Source of the DNA: Axinella damicornis
Taxonomy: Eukaryota; Porifera; Demospongiae; Axinellida; Axinellidae
Direction: 5' to 3'
DNA length: 64,000 bases
Assembly (NCBI GenBank): GCA_963931865.1
Contig: OZ007508.1
Coordinates: forward strand, 12,398,781-12,462,780
The notes below the pieces were generated by a model. The model was given only the letters and a program-made list of their open reading frames with translations, did not search any database and was not told the origin of the DNA. The position numbers and the translations under genes were made by a program. Position 1 is the stretch's first letter. Every line of letters starts with the position of its first letter. Below, in pieces: positions 1 through 49,775 of this stretch.

Positions 1-69
1 ATTAGTATTTCCATTTCTTTTATAATTGCATGCCTGTTCAATGGCTTCCTTCTTGACATTCCCATCCAG

Positions 70-2033
70 CTACCTTCAAGAGTGCAGCCACCTCCATGCT
101 TCCAATCAAACCGGCCACTGCTATGCAGCCACTCCAGTCACTCCCAGCCGAACCAGAGCGGATACTTCCTCCCTCCATGGCATCGGTGACCCAGGGCACA
201 CCTTCAACAGCACGTATATCATACAACCCACTACAACCTTCTGCCTCACCAGCTGAGTCCATTGGTGTGAGGACCCTAGGACCTGGTTTCTCGGTATCCG
301 ATGCTCAAATATCCCAATCCTCTCTTGAACATCTGTTGTCAACTCTGAATTCATTGGATGCAACTTCCCTCCAGAAGTTTTCTCTGGGTGACATACAAAA
401 TTTGATGCTCATCCTCAACAAAAATCCAGCAGCAAAGGCAAACACACAAAACCTGGAATCCATAGCTATTGCACCAATCTGCAACCCTCACCCAACCTCA
501 GCTGTGATACAGCAAGTTTCCAAGGAGCCACTGCCTTCTGCTGCTGGAACAGAAATGGTATCCACTGTCATGGCTGTGCCTTCAGACCTCCAGACCTTAA
601 CTTCCACTGCTCCGACACTTCCAACCCCAATCCTTGAAGATCCACTACCCGCTACCCCTACCAGTGAGCAAAGCATCCCGGAAGTTGACTTGGAAGACCT
701 CCAGACCTCAACTTTCACTGCTCCAATACTTCCAAGCCCATTCCAAGATCCACTACCCATGCAATCTCCTACCAGTGAGCAAAGCATCCTGGACATAGAC
801 CTGGAAAGCATTTCTGAAGACTTCCCGCAACCAAGTACCCCCATTCAACCAGGAATCACAGACATTTGGAGTGATCTACCGATACTCCAGCCAGATCCTG
901 AAATGTTAGAAGAAATTGGCCTAACAAACGCAGACATCGTGTCCTTTGCTGATTCACTCCTTTCCACTACCAGCAATCTCTGCAATAACTGCAGAACTCA
1001 GATACAACAGCCAGCATCCCCATCTGGTGTCCCTCTGCCTGAAGTTACCAACAACACAGCTGGCAATGGCTTAACTCCCTCTGACTCTAACGATAAAATT
1101 GAGGAAGAGCTCAACAGGCAGAAGTTGGATTTTGTGAGACGTGAAGTTGATCAAGCCATAGAACTCTACCGCTCAACCCACCCTGCACTACCACAGAGTG
1201 CCATCAGCAATGATATTGATGGTTCTATAGATGACTGCTACACATTGGACAACGGCAGTGGTATGGGTAACATGAGGCCGCTGGTCGATCTCGGTAGCCT
1301 TGCAGAGACAGGAAGTGTGCAGAAATCAACCATTTACATTGACATGGGACATCTCAGCTCTCAGAGCGCTTTCATTGATCCCATGCATCCCAGAGCCAAT
1401 GTCACCCTTGCTGAACTCAACAAGGAACCTGCAGGGTCCCTGGACCCCCACCACAGTGCAACAGCTCAGTATCACACTCCATCTTTAGATGATGTGGATG
1501 GTACCCCACACTCTGACAGTTTTACCAGAGCCATTGCTCCAGTTTACTGTGACTGGAACTGCTGGAATGACCCGGATTATGCTTCCAGAATGCTCCAGCA
1601 GGATCTGGAAGATTTTGATGAAATTCTTCATGAAGTAACATCCGCACATGAACAAGAACAGAGAGAGGAAGAGAAGAGGAAGAGGAGATTGTGTACAGGC
1701 AAGACACGCAGCAATCGTCATACTTCCAATGTGCTTACTTCATACCACAATCAGTGTGAACATACAAGTGGCAAGTGGGTCACTCTATATCCTGATTTGA
1801 GTGAAGTGGTAGAAAATGGAGAAAATGAGCTGGAGAAACAAATCATTTCCATCCATCCAAGCAAAGTCACCACAATGTCAGCATCAAGGTGTAACAGCAG
1901 GAAGGTGCCGCACAAAAATAAGGGGTCCAGAAAGAGGAAGCTGGAAGGCTGTGACAATATCACTGATGGGACAGAGCAGAGGAAGGTCTTCCGGCCAAGT
2001 TCTCTGGACTCTGATGAAAGCGAGACAGATTGA
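70..2033 (+). CDS. Last exon of an unrecognised Ser/Thr/Pro-rich acidic protein (5' part outside window)
   Basis: The frame is open from 57 to the TGA at 2031-2033. A good acceptor (TTCCTTCTTGACATTCCCATCCAG) ends at 69, so I start the exon at 70 with two bases completing a split codon; an internal ATG lies at 96. About 654 residues are encoded. The N-terminal two thirds is rich in Ser, Thr, Pro and Gln, and it carries an imperfect internal duplication of about 45 residues (near 588-815) with the shared cores DLQTxTxTAP and PTSEQSI. Next comes an acidic aromatic stretch (CDWNCWNDPDY), then a Glu/Arg coiled-coil-like segment (EQEQREEEKRKRR). The tail is basic (SRKRK) and ends in acidic serines. 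This composition is common in transcriptional regulators, but I recognise no DNA-binding domain and assign no function. It could be the C-terminal exon of a larger nuclear protein. Coding status is well supported by length; identity is unknown. Confidence 0.75.
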
Positions 2034-3962
2034 TTACTTTTAATGCAAGTTTGATTTTTTGCTCTTTTCAGGTCATTAATTTTCTTTTTTTTGTGTGATT
2101 GATTTTTAAGACGTATTATAGATTATAAAATTCATCACAAAATTTAATTGCAGTCCCTGCTTATGTGTTCAGGTTATGGGAATGTCTTGTAAGCTAACCA
2201 ATGAAAGGCTTTAACATGTACAGCTGAGATAATGTGCACTCCATGGCAATCAGATGTCAGTGACTAAAAAAATTACCCAAAGGATTATAATATTATAGCT
2301 CCCAGCCTGCAATATACACCCAACCATTGATGCCAAACGATTGTTATTACAGTCATTGTACTCTGGAATTGAACCAGCATGACTGCATGTGTGATCAGTT
2401 GGGTGGCCTCTTCGCTGTGCCAGTGCTATAGTTACCTGATCTCCTAGTCTTGCATAATTACACTTACGCGTGTGTGAGGTGAATGTGTTTGTGAGCTACG
2501 TACGTATAATACATTCACTCCCAGGTAATTCCACAATCCTTTGACTTGACAATGTGTTGGCTGCATTTCTTGGACGGTCAAGTTGGGTGGAATTAGCCAC
2601 GTGCTGTGTGCATTTGCAATAGGCATTGTCTTTTATACAATGCCCTATTGAGTACAAAATAAGGACAGCGCAGCTATAGTTGCCACTTCCTGAGCCTGCT
2701 GATGATGACCCACTGCTATACATATGAATGAGGGTCAAAATTGGTCTAGGGTGTTTGTAGGGAGAGGGTACATGTAGAGATCTTTTTTGAGCTACGTATT
2801 GGGAAGGCACTATAACTGCCCCTCCTACTGGCACCCCAAAGTCAAATACTGGTTTCCCTACAGTGAAAATCCAAACAAACAGTACGGTACAACACTGAAC
2901 AGTCATTTAGCAATACTAATGTAGGGGAGCAGCAGCTGCAAGCAATTTCTAGCTACATGATTGCACCATTTTTCTTGATTGATGACAGCCAATACCTTAT
3001 ATATATTAATACCTTGGTAAAATTGACAATGATTATTGTGCAGCTTATTATAGGTACTCAAATGGTATTGTGTCACATTAATTTTGTATTGTGTGGCTTG
3101 TCTTGAGCATGTGTGATCATTGCTCTGTGAAGGGCTAACCCTATATATGCAGGGGTATTTGGATAAAATATCATGCATGGCAATCCCTAATTGATCAAGA
3201 GCAATCAGTCACCTACCAGCCATGTATGCATGTGTTTAGCAGTGTGGAAATGTAGGTAGAATCTGCACGAGGAATACACACAGGCCAAAGTTGAGATAAT
3301 AAACCAGCTATGTACAGAAATGAGTCCAGGTATGGAACTTTTTGCACCTTGTGCAAATCAAATCAATACAGAATGGTATGCTATAGGCAAAATTAACGAG
3401 TCTATGTACGCAAAAATTAAAGCTATTCTTGCACAATACCTTGTGCGAATCAAATCAATACAGAATGGTAGCTACATAGGCAGAATGCTATAGCGAGATC
3501 CCTACTAATACTAAAGCGTTCTTGAAATCAAAACCTTCTGTGAAGTATCAGAATTCCCATACAGTCAGCCTGATGGTGGAAAAAGGACGAATGTTAACAA
3601 ACCCTATTCCAAATCCTCACGAATCAACATTGTCGGTACAAAAACGAAAATGTTGATGTGCAATTGTACTACAAGGGTGACCCTAGCCTGGTTCCCGGCA
3701 CCATGACAAACGTTTAGCAGTGATGGTCTTATAAATCAACACTTGGCTCATTGTCATGGTTACAAATAATTTTATCGGATGGCCAATTTTGGGAAATCCG
3801 TGCAGTAAAGGTTTGGTGAGTCCATAGAACATGCTGAATGCAAAGTCCAGTAATTGACAGGTAATAACGAGATTCAATTGTACACACAGACAACAATCAA
3901 TAAAATGTTGTGGTGTCAACATACATGTATATTATATCCAGGAGGAGCACACTGATATACAA
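2034..3962. other. Intergenic region after the first gene
   Basis: AT-rich sequence with no convincing exon. It includes the 3' untranslated region of the upstream gene (a TATAAAA variant poly(A)-like signal near 2126). The only structure noted is a local duplication near 3333-3490. Short minus-strand open frames at 2444-3178 show no family resemblance. Confidence 0.5.
3333..3490. repeat. Local tandem duplication
   Basis: Two copies, about 90 bp apart, share CCTTGTGCRAATCAAATC followed by AATACAGAATGGTA and a similar GCTATAGGCA/GCTACATAGGCA tail. No coding content. Confidence 0.7.
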
Positions 3963-4074
3963 TAGTCTCCCGCTAAAATGCCCACCATGCCCCATTTTGT
4001 ACGCTACAGTGAGATTGAAAAACGATATTGCTCTAGCTATCTGGAAGAACAGCAACAACATTGGTGAAGCATGT

Positions 4075-4465
4075 AAGATTGACTAAGTAACCAGTAAGTA
4101 TCGATGTGTGGGGCTGTTAGCTTCTTTCTTTTCATCGTCGACGGATTACAACCATGTACGTGGACAGTCCATTGAACACTGTGTTATTGCTTTATTTTCT
4201 AATTATACGTATAATAATATTATACAGAAACATTGATGTAAAATTAAATTGAGTAGCAAGCGTAAACCTAGCTAGCTCAAGACTATGTCTGCCTTCAGGC
4301 TTTCAGCCCGCGAACGGTCAAGGTAGGTAAGTTGCTCTCACATTTCAAACATGCAACCAGCTTGCTTTTCTGCGTTGCGTGTAGTCTGATCAAAATATAT
4401 TTTTGGGTTCTCCTTGAAAGAGGGGTTCCATGGAACCCTCGGAACCCCCTCTGGATCCGCCACTG
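4075..4465 (+). mobile_element. 5'-truncated copy of the CAGTGGCGGATC element
   Basis: The sequence is closely similar to 61419-61793, sharing GATTGACTAAGTAACCAGTA, TCGTCGACGGATTACAACCA and the right terminus CTCTGGATCCGCCACTG. The left end, including the left TIR, is absent. It is nested inside the 3963-9624 transposon. Confidence 0.75.
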
Positions 4466-4681
4466 ATTACCTTAAACTATATTGCAGATTTTACTTCCAT
4501 TTGAACAAATTTTCTGGACCTGTGACGGTTGTGTCCCTGTTGGTTCAGCCAACCCTGGACTTCCTCATGCCTTTACTTAATAGAGGTGAATGTTGTGGTA
4601 TCATGGCAGATCACAGAAGATGAAGGCTGCATGATTTCCAAACACCTAGTATAGTAATGAACCAGTGTGCGTGCAGTGACA

Positions 4682-4711
4682 AAGGCTGGGCGGGGCCTGG
4701 GAACGAGGCTA
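4682..4711. mobile_element. Single end of a TAGCCTCGTTCCCAGG-type palindromic element
   Basis: GGGCCTGGGAACGAGGCTA matches the right terminus of the elements at 20677-21064 and 26638-26687. No opposite arm is recognisable nearby, so this is a fragment. Confidence 0.5.
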
Positions 4712-5102
4712 GGGATTAAGTCAGAGAATGGTAACTTCGAGGTACTACAGCTGAAGACAAGGCTGAAATTTAAACGCCTTGGCATCAAGTGTTGGAAGAA
4801 TTAAAGGACAAAGTTTCCAGAGCCAGATTGAACTAGGTCATGGCCTATGTGGTAAGCAAAAGAGGCTACCTTCAGACGATGACCTGGACAAGATGTACAA
4901 AATGTACAAAAAGGGTGAAATTACCTTGTGGTGCTTTGGAGGTTCTAAGGAAGACACTAGAAAGAGGGCACAGTCAGAAAGTGATGATCCTAAGATCAAC
5001 AAACCCACTATGAAGGTCATATGGCAGCCAATATGGCAGACAATATGGCAGATACAAGATATGAGCTAAGAGAGAAACATTCCAGTAAATACTCTGAGGA
5101 AC

Positions 5103-6128
5103 AGCATAGGTCATGGGCACATCTTATCCAGATGAAGAAGCATGATTCAGAGAAGCCTCCTGATAAACCGTTCTGGCGGACCAAGAAAGCTTCTGACCTT
5201 AACATGACAAGTACAGTGTCTCCTGGAAAGTGAATTAACCTGCATGGGCAGTGGGCAGTGTGTCGACCAATTGCTTAAGTGGCATGAGCTCCTGGAGAAG
5301 GGGGTGTTGAAATAATTTTGTGTTAATGCAAGTGCTATATATAGACCTACTATTCTCAGTCCTTGAGCTGACCTTTATTGTATTTAAGCTGCCCCATGCT
5401 TTGTGCAGTTAGTCTGTATATCCTGTTGCTATTTTATGCTGTCAGTCTATTTTGAGTGCGCAAAAGGTCATTGAGTCATTGAGGCTAGCAAGCGCGACTC
5501 TTAAGTGTTTTATCCAACAGGGGGCTATTATGAAGGAACAGTATGATGACTTTCACACTACAATAATGGAAGATGTCAAAAAGTTTGAACAATGCACAAC
5601 AAACAAGTTAAGGAGCTACATGAGTCTAAACTTGGTTAACATGCACATGAAGGAAACGAGGGGTGAACTTAGGCATGTGCAGTAAGCATATCCTGGTCAT
5701 CTTGTGGCAAACAGAGTGTCGACTACCAAGGTCCGAATCTGTCTTGATCCGAAGCAGTTAACTCGACAGAGGGCAGACACATCGTTGGAATGGCGAGTGA
5801 GACGGACGGCAGTGCTGTGAAGGCCAAGGAGGCGGGGGAGGAGGAATCAGACCGTGGCGGCCGTGGAGCCACATCCTTCGAACTGACCCCGGCAATGACA
5901 GACGCAATTGCCCAGCGGGTGGTGGAGAAGCTGACAGCAACCCTGCTAGGGTGCACGACGAAGGCAACGCTGGGAGCCTGCCCACCAGGGGCATCCACAA
6001 GCTCCACGGGTAGGTTAGGTAGAAAATAAGAGGCCCGGGAAAAAGATGCCACGGGGACTATAGGTCATGGGCGCATCTTATCCAGATGAAGAAGCATAAT
6101 TCATTAGGGAAGCCTCCTGATAAACTGT
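5103..6128. repeat. Dispersed direct repeat pair inside the transposon
   Basis: About 65 bp near 5103-5170 (ATAGGTCATGGGCACATCTT, then AGCCTCCTGATAAAC) recurs near 6060-6128 with a few substitutions and a 3-bp insertion. In the first copy it lies in an open frame (5021-5233). It suggests an internal duplication or two insertions of one repeat. Confidence 0.6.
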
Positions 6129-7028
6129 TATCTATTCGGAGATACGCAGGAATCCAGTGGGGAGGGCATCTGTGGTTTCTTTTAGTCTAGATCCTTGAAC
6201 AACCGGTCTCTATCCAAAGACTGTTCGGGTCTATTACTGTGAATCTAATAAGTGTTAGCATAGTTAGAGCTGTTGTCTGTTATCAGTTAAACTAGGCCAG
6301 AAACAGCGTATGTCTACTAGTTAATCTATGTCGTTGCCGGTGTGTGTAGTAAGTGAGGGGGGTTCAGTTCTGACATCTTGAGGGAGGCCTGATTCCAGAC
6401 ATGCCATTGAGTCCATAAACTGGTAAACGCACTGTAAGTAAGGCAGGGGAGGAGGAGGGACATTCTTTTTCTGGATAGTGGGGACATTGCATAGCTAAGG
6501 GAGCAACTTTCAGTGAAACATGACACCAGATTGATTTATTTACTATAGCCACTTCTTGTGTGACATCACCAGGAGCAGTGGATCATCTCCATCTGAAGCC
6601 GTAGTTGGTACATGGCTTAAAGCAATCCACGATAGGACTGGGGTACGGATAGCTTACACTAAAGCAGTTCACTTCGCACTATCAAATCGCGCCATTTTGT
6701 AAAATCCAAGACGAAGAAGTTAGCAAGTAGTGGTGGACGTCAGATGAGAGCATTCTTGCAGTCAGAGTGGGATTTTGTAGTTCCTGCATCAAGCATTATC
6801 GAACAATTGCAGAAAGAAAATGATCAACTTCAGGTGAAAGTGAAGTCTACGGAAACGGCTAATGAGAAACTTTGCAAGGAATTATCTACTGTTACGAATA
6901 CCCATGTGAGTAAGCGACGTAGCACAGGTACAGACTACAGCGAGAGACACTGAAGAAGACTAAAGCGCCATAGAGCTGATACTTGCTGTGCTTCACTTGG
7001 CTGGTTAGAGAAAGAGGGTTACGATCCT

Positions 7029-8563
7029 TTGAAGTTAGAAGCTTTGAACACAAAAACGGGTGATGTTGAAGCCATTGTACTAAATCCGGAATGTTCTGAA
7101 GAAGTATTTGGTCAAAGTGAAATTACAGATAATGAACTAGATACGATTAATATGCTCCTGTTTGTAAAAGACAAATACGATGTTTCAGGACGGGCCTATC
7201 ATGAATTCGCCACAGTTTGTAAACAGCTACCTCGACATTACAAGCTTAAGAGAAGAATTTCAGAACTGAACACATTATGGAGTATCCGGCCCACTCCCAA
7301 TGGTGTGCAACAAAGTCTGAAAGATCGACTTCTTCTACGCATAAAGCGTTGCACAAAGTAGCGCCAAAAGATGCCCAGTTTAAGACACAGAAGAAAATCA
7401 GGGTGAAACTTTCTGGCGACGGCACCAACATTGGTAAGCACTTACACGTTATTAACTTTACTTTTACACTACTTGATGAGGGCTCAAAGGCGTATAGTAG
7501 CGATGGAAACCATGTCCTGGCAATTCTAAGGGAAGCAGAAAGCTATGACTCCGGCTCGAAGACGTTCGAAACGATGTTGAGGGACTGACATCTATTGAGG
7601 TAGATGGAATTACATACGATCTGGAATATTATTTAGGAGATGATTGGAAATTCTTAGCTATAGTCATGGGAATAGACAGTGCCATATCCGAATATGCTTG
7701 TATATGGTGCAAGTGTCCGAAGGAAGAGAGAGCAAATATGGACAAAACATGGTCGATTACAGATACCACCCATGGAGCACGTACAGTCAAAGAGAACATT
7801 GAAATTAGCCAGAAGCCTAAGAGTAAAAGGAAATATAATGTATCCCACCCACCCTTATTTCCTACAATTCCCCTTCACAACGTCGTTATCGACAATTTGC
7901 ACATGTTTCTGAGGGTCTCCGATGCCTTACTTAATCTACTGTTTGTTGATCTTAAACGGACTGATCGAAAAGCTAAACAAATTCAGCAAATTTGATCCAG
8001 ATAAATACAAACATCTGGATGCATACCAAAAGTTTGTCAGTAGCCTTGGAGTCCCAGGATACAAGTTTTGGATTGGAGAAAATTCTAAGCAGTTAAAAAT
8101 ACGAAGCCTAACAGGACCAGAACGACTGAAGGTGTTTAAATATTTCGACGTTCAACAATTGTTGCCTAAGGAAGATCCTGCAGAATGTGCTAGGAAACAA
8201 GTTTTATGGAATGAACTTCTTGAGCTACATATAACGTTTTCAAAACGACCAGAAGATGTTACACCAGCAGATATACACTTGTTTGAACTAAAATCGAAAG
8301 CATGGGTACGTAAATTTACCCAGGTGTATCATAGTGAGAGAGTGACTCCCTACATTCATGCCATGGCGAACCATACCGGTGAATTTATGACTGTCCACGG
8401 GAGCATACTACCGTTTACACAGCAAGGCTTGGAGAAATTCAACAATACTATGACTAAGGATTATTTTCGTGCAACATGTCATCGCAATGAGCAGGCACTA
8501 GTCTTCTGTAGTCCTTGCGAGGTCGGTTGCGGAGGTTGTAAGCCATTGCTTTTGTCTTCTTGA
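7029..8563 (+). pseudogene. Broken DDE-type transposase, Transib/RAG1-like motif order
   Basis: One ancestral coding region is spread over three frames, with shifts near 7345, 7560 and 7960. Motifs in order: an Asp in KLSGDGTN (about 7405); the block GDDWKF; a C-x2-C pair in YACIWCKC; SITDTTHG; an Asp in VIDNLHMFLR (about 7890); and a segment with Y-x-H-x4-H, GSI, then GLEKFNN near 8340-8450, which would supply the catalytic Glu. The order Asp, CxxC, Asp-x-Leu-His, HxxxxH, Gly-Ser-Ile, Glu..Asn parallels the RAG1/Transib catalytic core, although CxxC..HxxxH insertions also occur in hAT and CMC transposases. Superfamily assignment is therefore tentative. The frameshifts make it non-functional. 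Confidence 0.6.
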
Positions 8564-9695
8564 TCCAATGCGCAGTTTGTGCTCTTTGTTCGAATCATTG
8601 TCTTTTATTGGAGGTCTGTATCAATCGCTGTCAACTCGCTGGGACGACTGGCCAAGAAATGGAATGACGTAACAATCATTTCCAATATTCAAACGTATAC
8701 GGAAGTATACAACTCTGGCAATAATTAGCACGCTAATTGCTATAAAAGCACTGCCATTTATTATTACAAATGAGATACTTTTCATGCTGCTCAAGTCAAT
8801 GCTACACATCTATAATATCTTCATGCACCTTGAGGTAGCTTTTCACTTCTACATCCACAATACCTTCACACGATAGGGCACCTATTGCTGAAACTCTTAT
8901 ACCACGAACAGGCCATCTGTGACAAACTGCCTTCCTTCTCTAAAGGTATAGCCAAATTTCCTAAGCATGTCACGCTTGTCACACCCAGTCTCATCCACCC
9001 ATACCAGCATTTCTTTAGGGAAATAAGAAATGTTTGCAATAAATGCTGCTCTGTGTTTCAGACTTCTTTGTCCGGCAACATGCTGAATCTTAGTAAGTAA
9101 GTAGCTTGCACAAAGTAGAAGGCGACACTTTATAGTACCGGTTGTGTCCTTGATTGCAGATCACATCTCACTAAGCTACATACTATACAGACTGGTAACA
9201 CAGTATGTGATGGTCGTCTAACTTGCAAAGCTCAGGTCCCTTCCTTGCACTCTTTGCCTCAACACTTCCAGTAAGTTGAAGATGTTGTAGATGGCAATGT
9301 TCAGGCGACAGGTGATGTTTCGAAAGTTTCAAATCTATCCCCACATCTGATATACTTTCTCCTGCTTGGTTCAGCCGATGTCATTGTTCAAATTCAAATC
9401 CACCGCAATCTCATGATCACTGTGCATGCTCACGCAATTTCATTGTCGCTAGTGCTTACGCAATACGCAATGTTCAAACAGAAATGAACTATTCAAATCG
9501 GTTAAACTGATTCATGGACTACTATACTGTACGTACCTCGCCACGAGGCTTACTTTATGCAAGAACTTGGGGGTTAAATAAGGGGAGGGCATTTACTTGA
9601 AGGGGGAATATTAGCGGGAGACTACGTATGGTATACACTCATAAGTCTTGACTATTACTTTAACTATGTTTGTGTATACGTACCAATAAATGTAT

Positions 9696-26083
<16,388 letters not shown>

Positions 26084-26300
26084 CGTTCAAGCTAGCCTGG
26101 GTCCCAGGCTACAGCACAAGAGGTTACACGCCTACCGACACTGAGTCACTTTACAGCTTGACGAATTTTACCCGGAGCATGAAGTTCATGCAGAGTTCAT
26201 GTGGGTGCAGTAGGCCAAGGGGCGTACTTCCGCTACGTCATTATTATTGACTAATTGCGTGCCATGCCATGCAGCATTAATTAGCTCTCATCTGTGTTTG
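26084..26300 (-). promoter_or_regulatory. NAMPT 5' flank
   Basis: Just upstream of the NAMPT start codon is a perfect 17-bp palindrome AGCCTGGGTCCCAGGCT (26094-26110). Beyond it lie an AP-1-like TGAGTCAC (26142) and TACGTCA (about 26235). The transcription start is not visible, and the roles of these sites are inferred only from motif identity. Confidence 0.35.
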
Positions 26301-26637
26301 TCATGTTTGTGTAAGCCACTTGCAGTTTGTTGTCCCCAGGACTTCCCACCTCCAGCTATTGATTGCTTGCAGTATATGCGACTTTTATTGTACCGGTATA
26401 CTGCATGCGATACCTGGACGCCTGAAGGGCCTGGGGTCAATCAGTATTACTGTCCCTCGGTGAGCAGTAGAACTTTTACCAGGAGCAGGGAACATGCAAG
26501 TCACATCCACTGCTTATGGATCAATGACTAAAACTCTAGGTTTCTGTTGCTATGACAACAACTCAGCTGCATTGTACATTTGAAGTAAATTGGATGTACG
26601 TTGTCTGAGTTATGGCCTCCCAAATGCGGGATTTCTC

Positions 26638-26687
26638 TAGCCTCGTTCCCAGGCCCCATTTTCGTATGGGGCCTGGGAGCAAGGCTA
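26638..26687. mobile_element. 50-bp TAGCCTCGTTCCCAGG palindrome with perfect 9-bp target duplication
   Basis: The element is almost nothing but its two arms (TAGCCTCGTTCCCAGGCCCC and the inverse ending GGGAGCAAGGCTA) around a TTTTCGTA-like centre. It is flanked by perfect GGATTTCTC on both sides (26629-26637 and 26688-26696). It sits between NAMPT and NUP35. Confidence 0.85.
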
Positions 26688-26849
26688 GGATTTCTCCCCA
26701 TTGTAATCTTCTCACTGGACTCTGACTGGAGGCACCTCCAGTGGGAAAAAAACAACAAATTGATGTTCACACCTATTGCAAGTAAATGGAGAACATTATA
26801 ATATACATGACTGTAGGTAAAACATATTATAGGAAAAAAAAGACAAAAA

Positions 26850-49621
<22,772 letters not shown>

Positions 49622-49775
49622 AACCGCGGCAAGTCCCTCGACCTAGTACCTCGTCTTAGCTCTAGCTCTTTCGAAGAAGGCGCCACATGTCTTAATTAAT
49701 TGAACCCCGAGGTGCTTATACTAGTTATAGGGTTTTCCCCCCACAACCTGTTCTCGGTAGTACACTAGTAACAGT
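49622..49775. promoter_or_regulatory. Shared divergent promoter of NUP35 and SLC37A4
   Basis: Only 154 bp separate the NUP35 start codon (minus, 49621) from the SLC37A4 start codon (plus, 49776), so both transcription starts and 5' UTRs must lie here or overlap. The region contains CCGCGG, GCCACATGTC (E-box-like), TTAATTAATTGAA and CTTATACTAGTTATAGG. No strong TATA box is evident. Confidence 0.6.

Larger units (their letters stand above)
3963..9624 (+). mobile_element. Decayed 5.7-kb DNA transposon with TIRs and a RAG1/Transib-like transposase
   Basis: The left end reads TAGTCTCCCGCTAAAATGCC, and the right end is the inverse (ATTAGCGGGAGACTA, ending at 9624). The interior carries a broken transposase on the plus strand (7029-8563), other unrecognised frames (4779-5233, 5452-5685, 5790-6029, 6744-6953) and a nested truncated element at 4075-4465. 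If the ends extend two bases outward, the flanks are TATAC (left) and TATGG (right), weakly compatible with a 5-bp target duplication. The element ends about 70 bp beyond the NAMPT stop codon, so it probably lies in or next to that gene's 3' UTR. A 554-bp relative with the same terminal motif is at 46526-47079. Confidence 0.7.

Noticed and set aside
2444..3178. Minus-strand frames of 60-136 residues downstream of the first gene
   Set aside because: Composition and lack of any recognisable motif fit chance frames in AT-rich sequence.
5790..6029. 79-residue plus-strand frame (MASETDG start)
   Set aside because: Possible transposon accessory frame, but short, with a GC-rich antisense shadow and no recognised domain.
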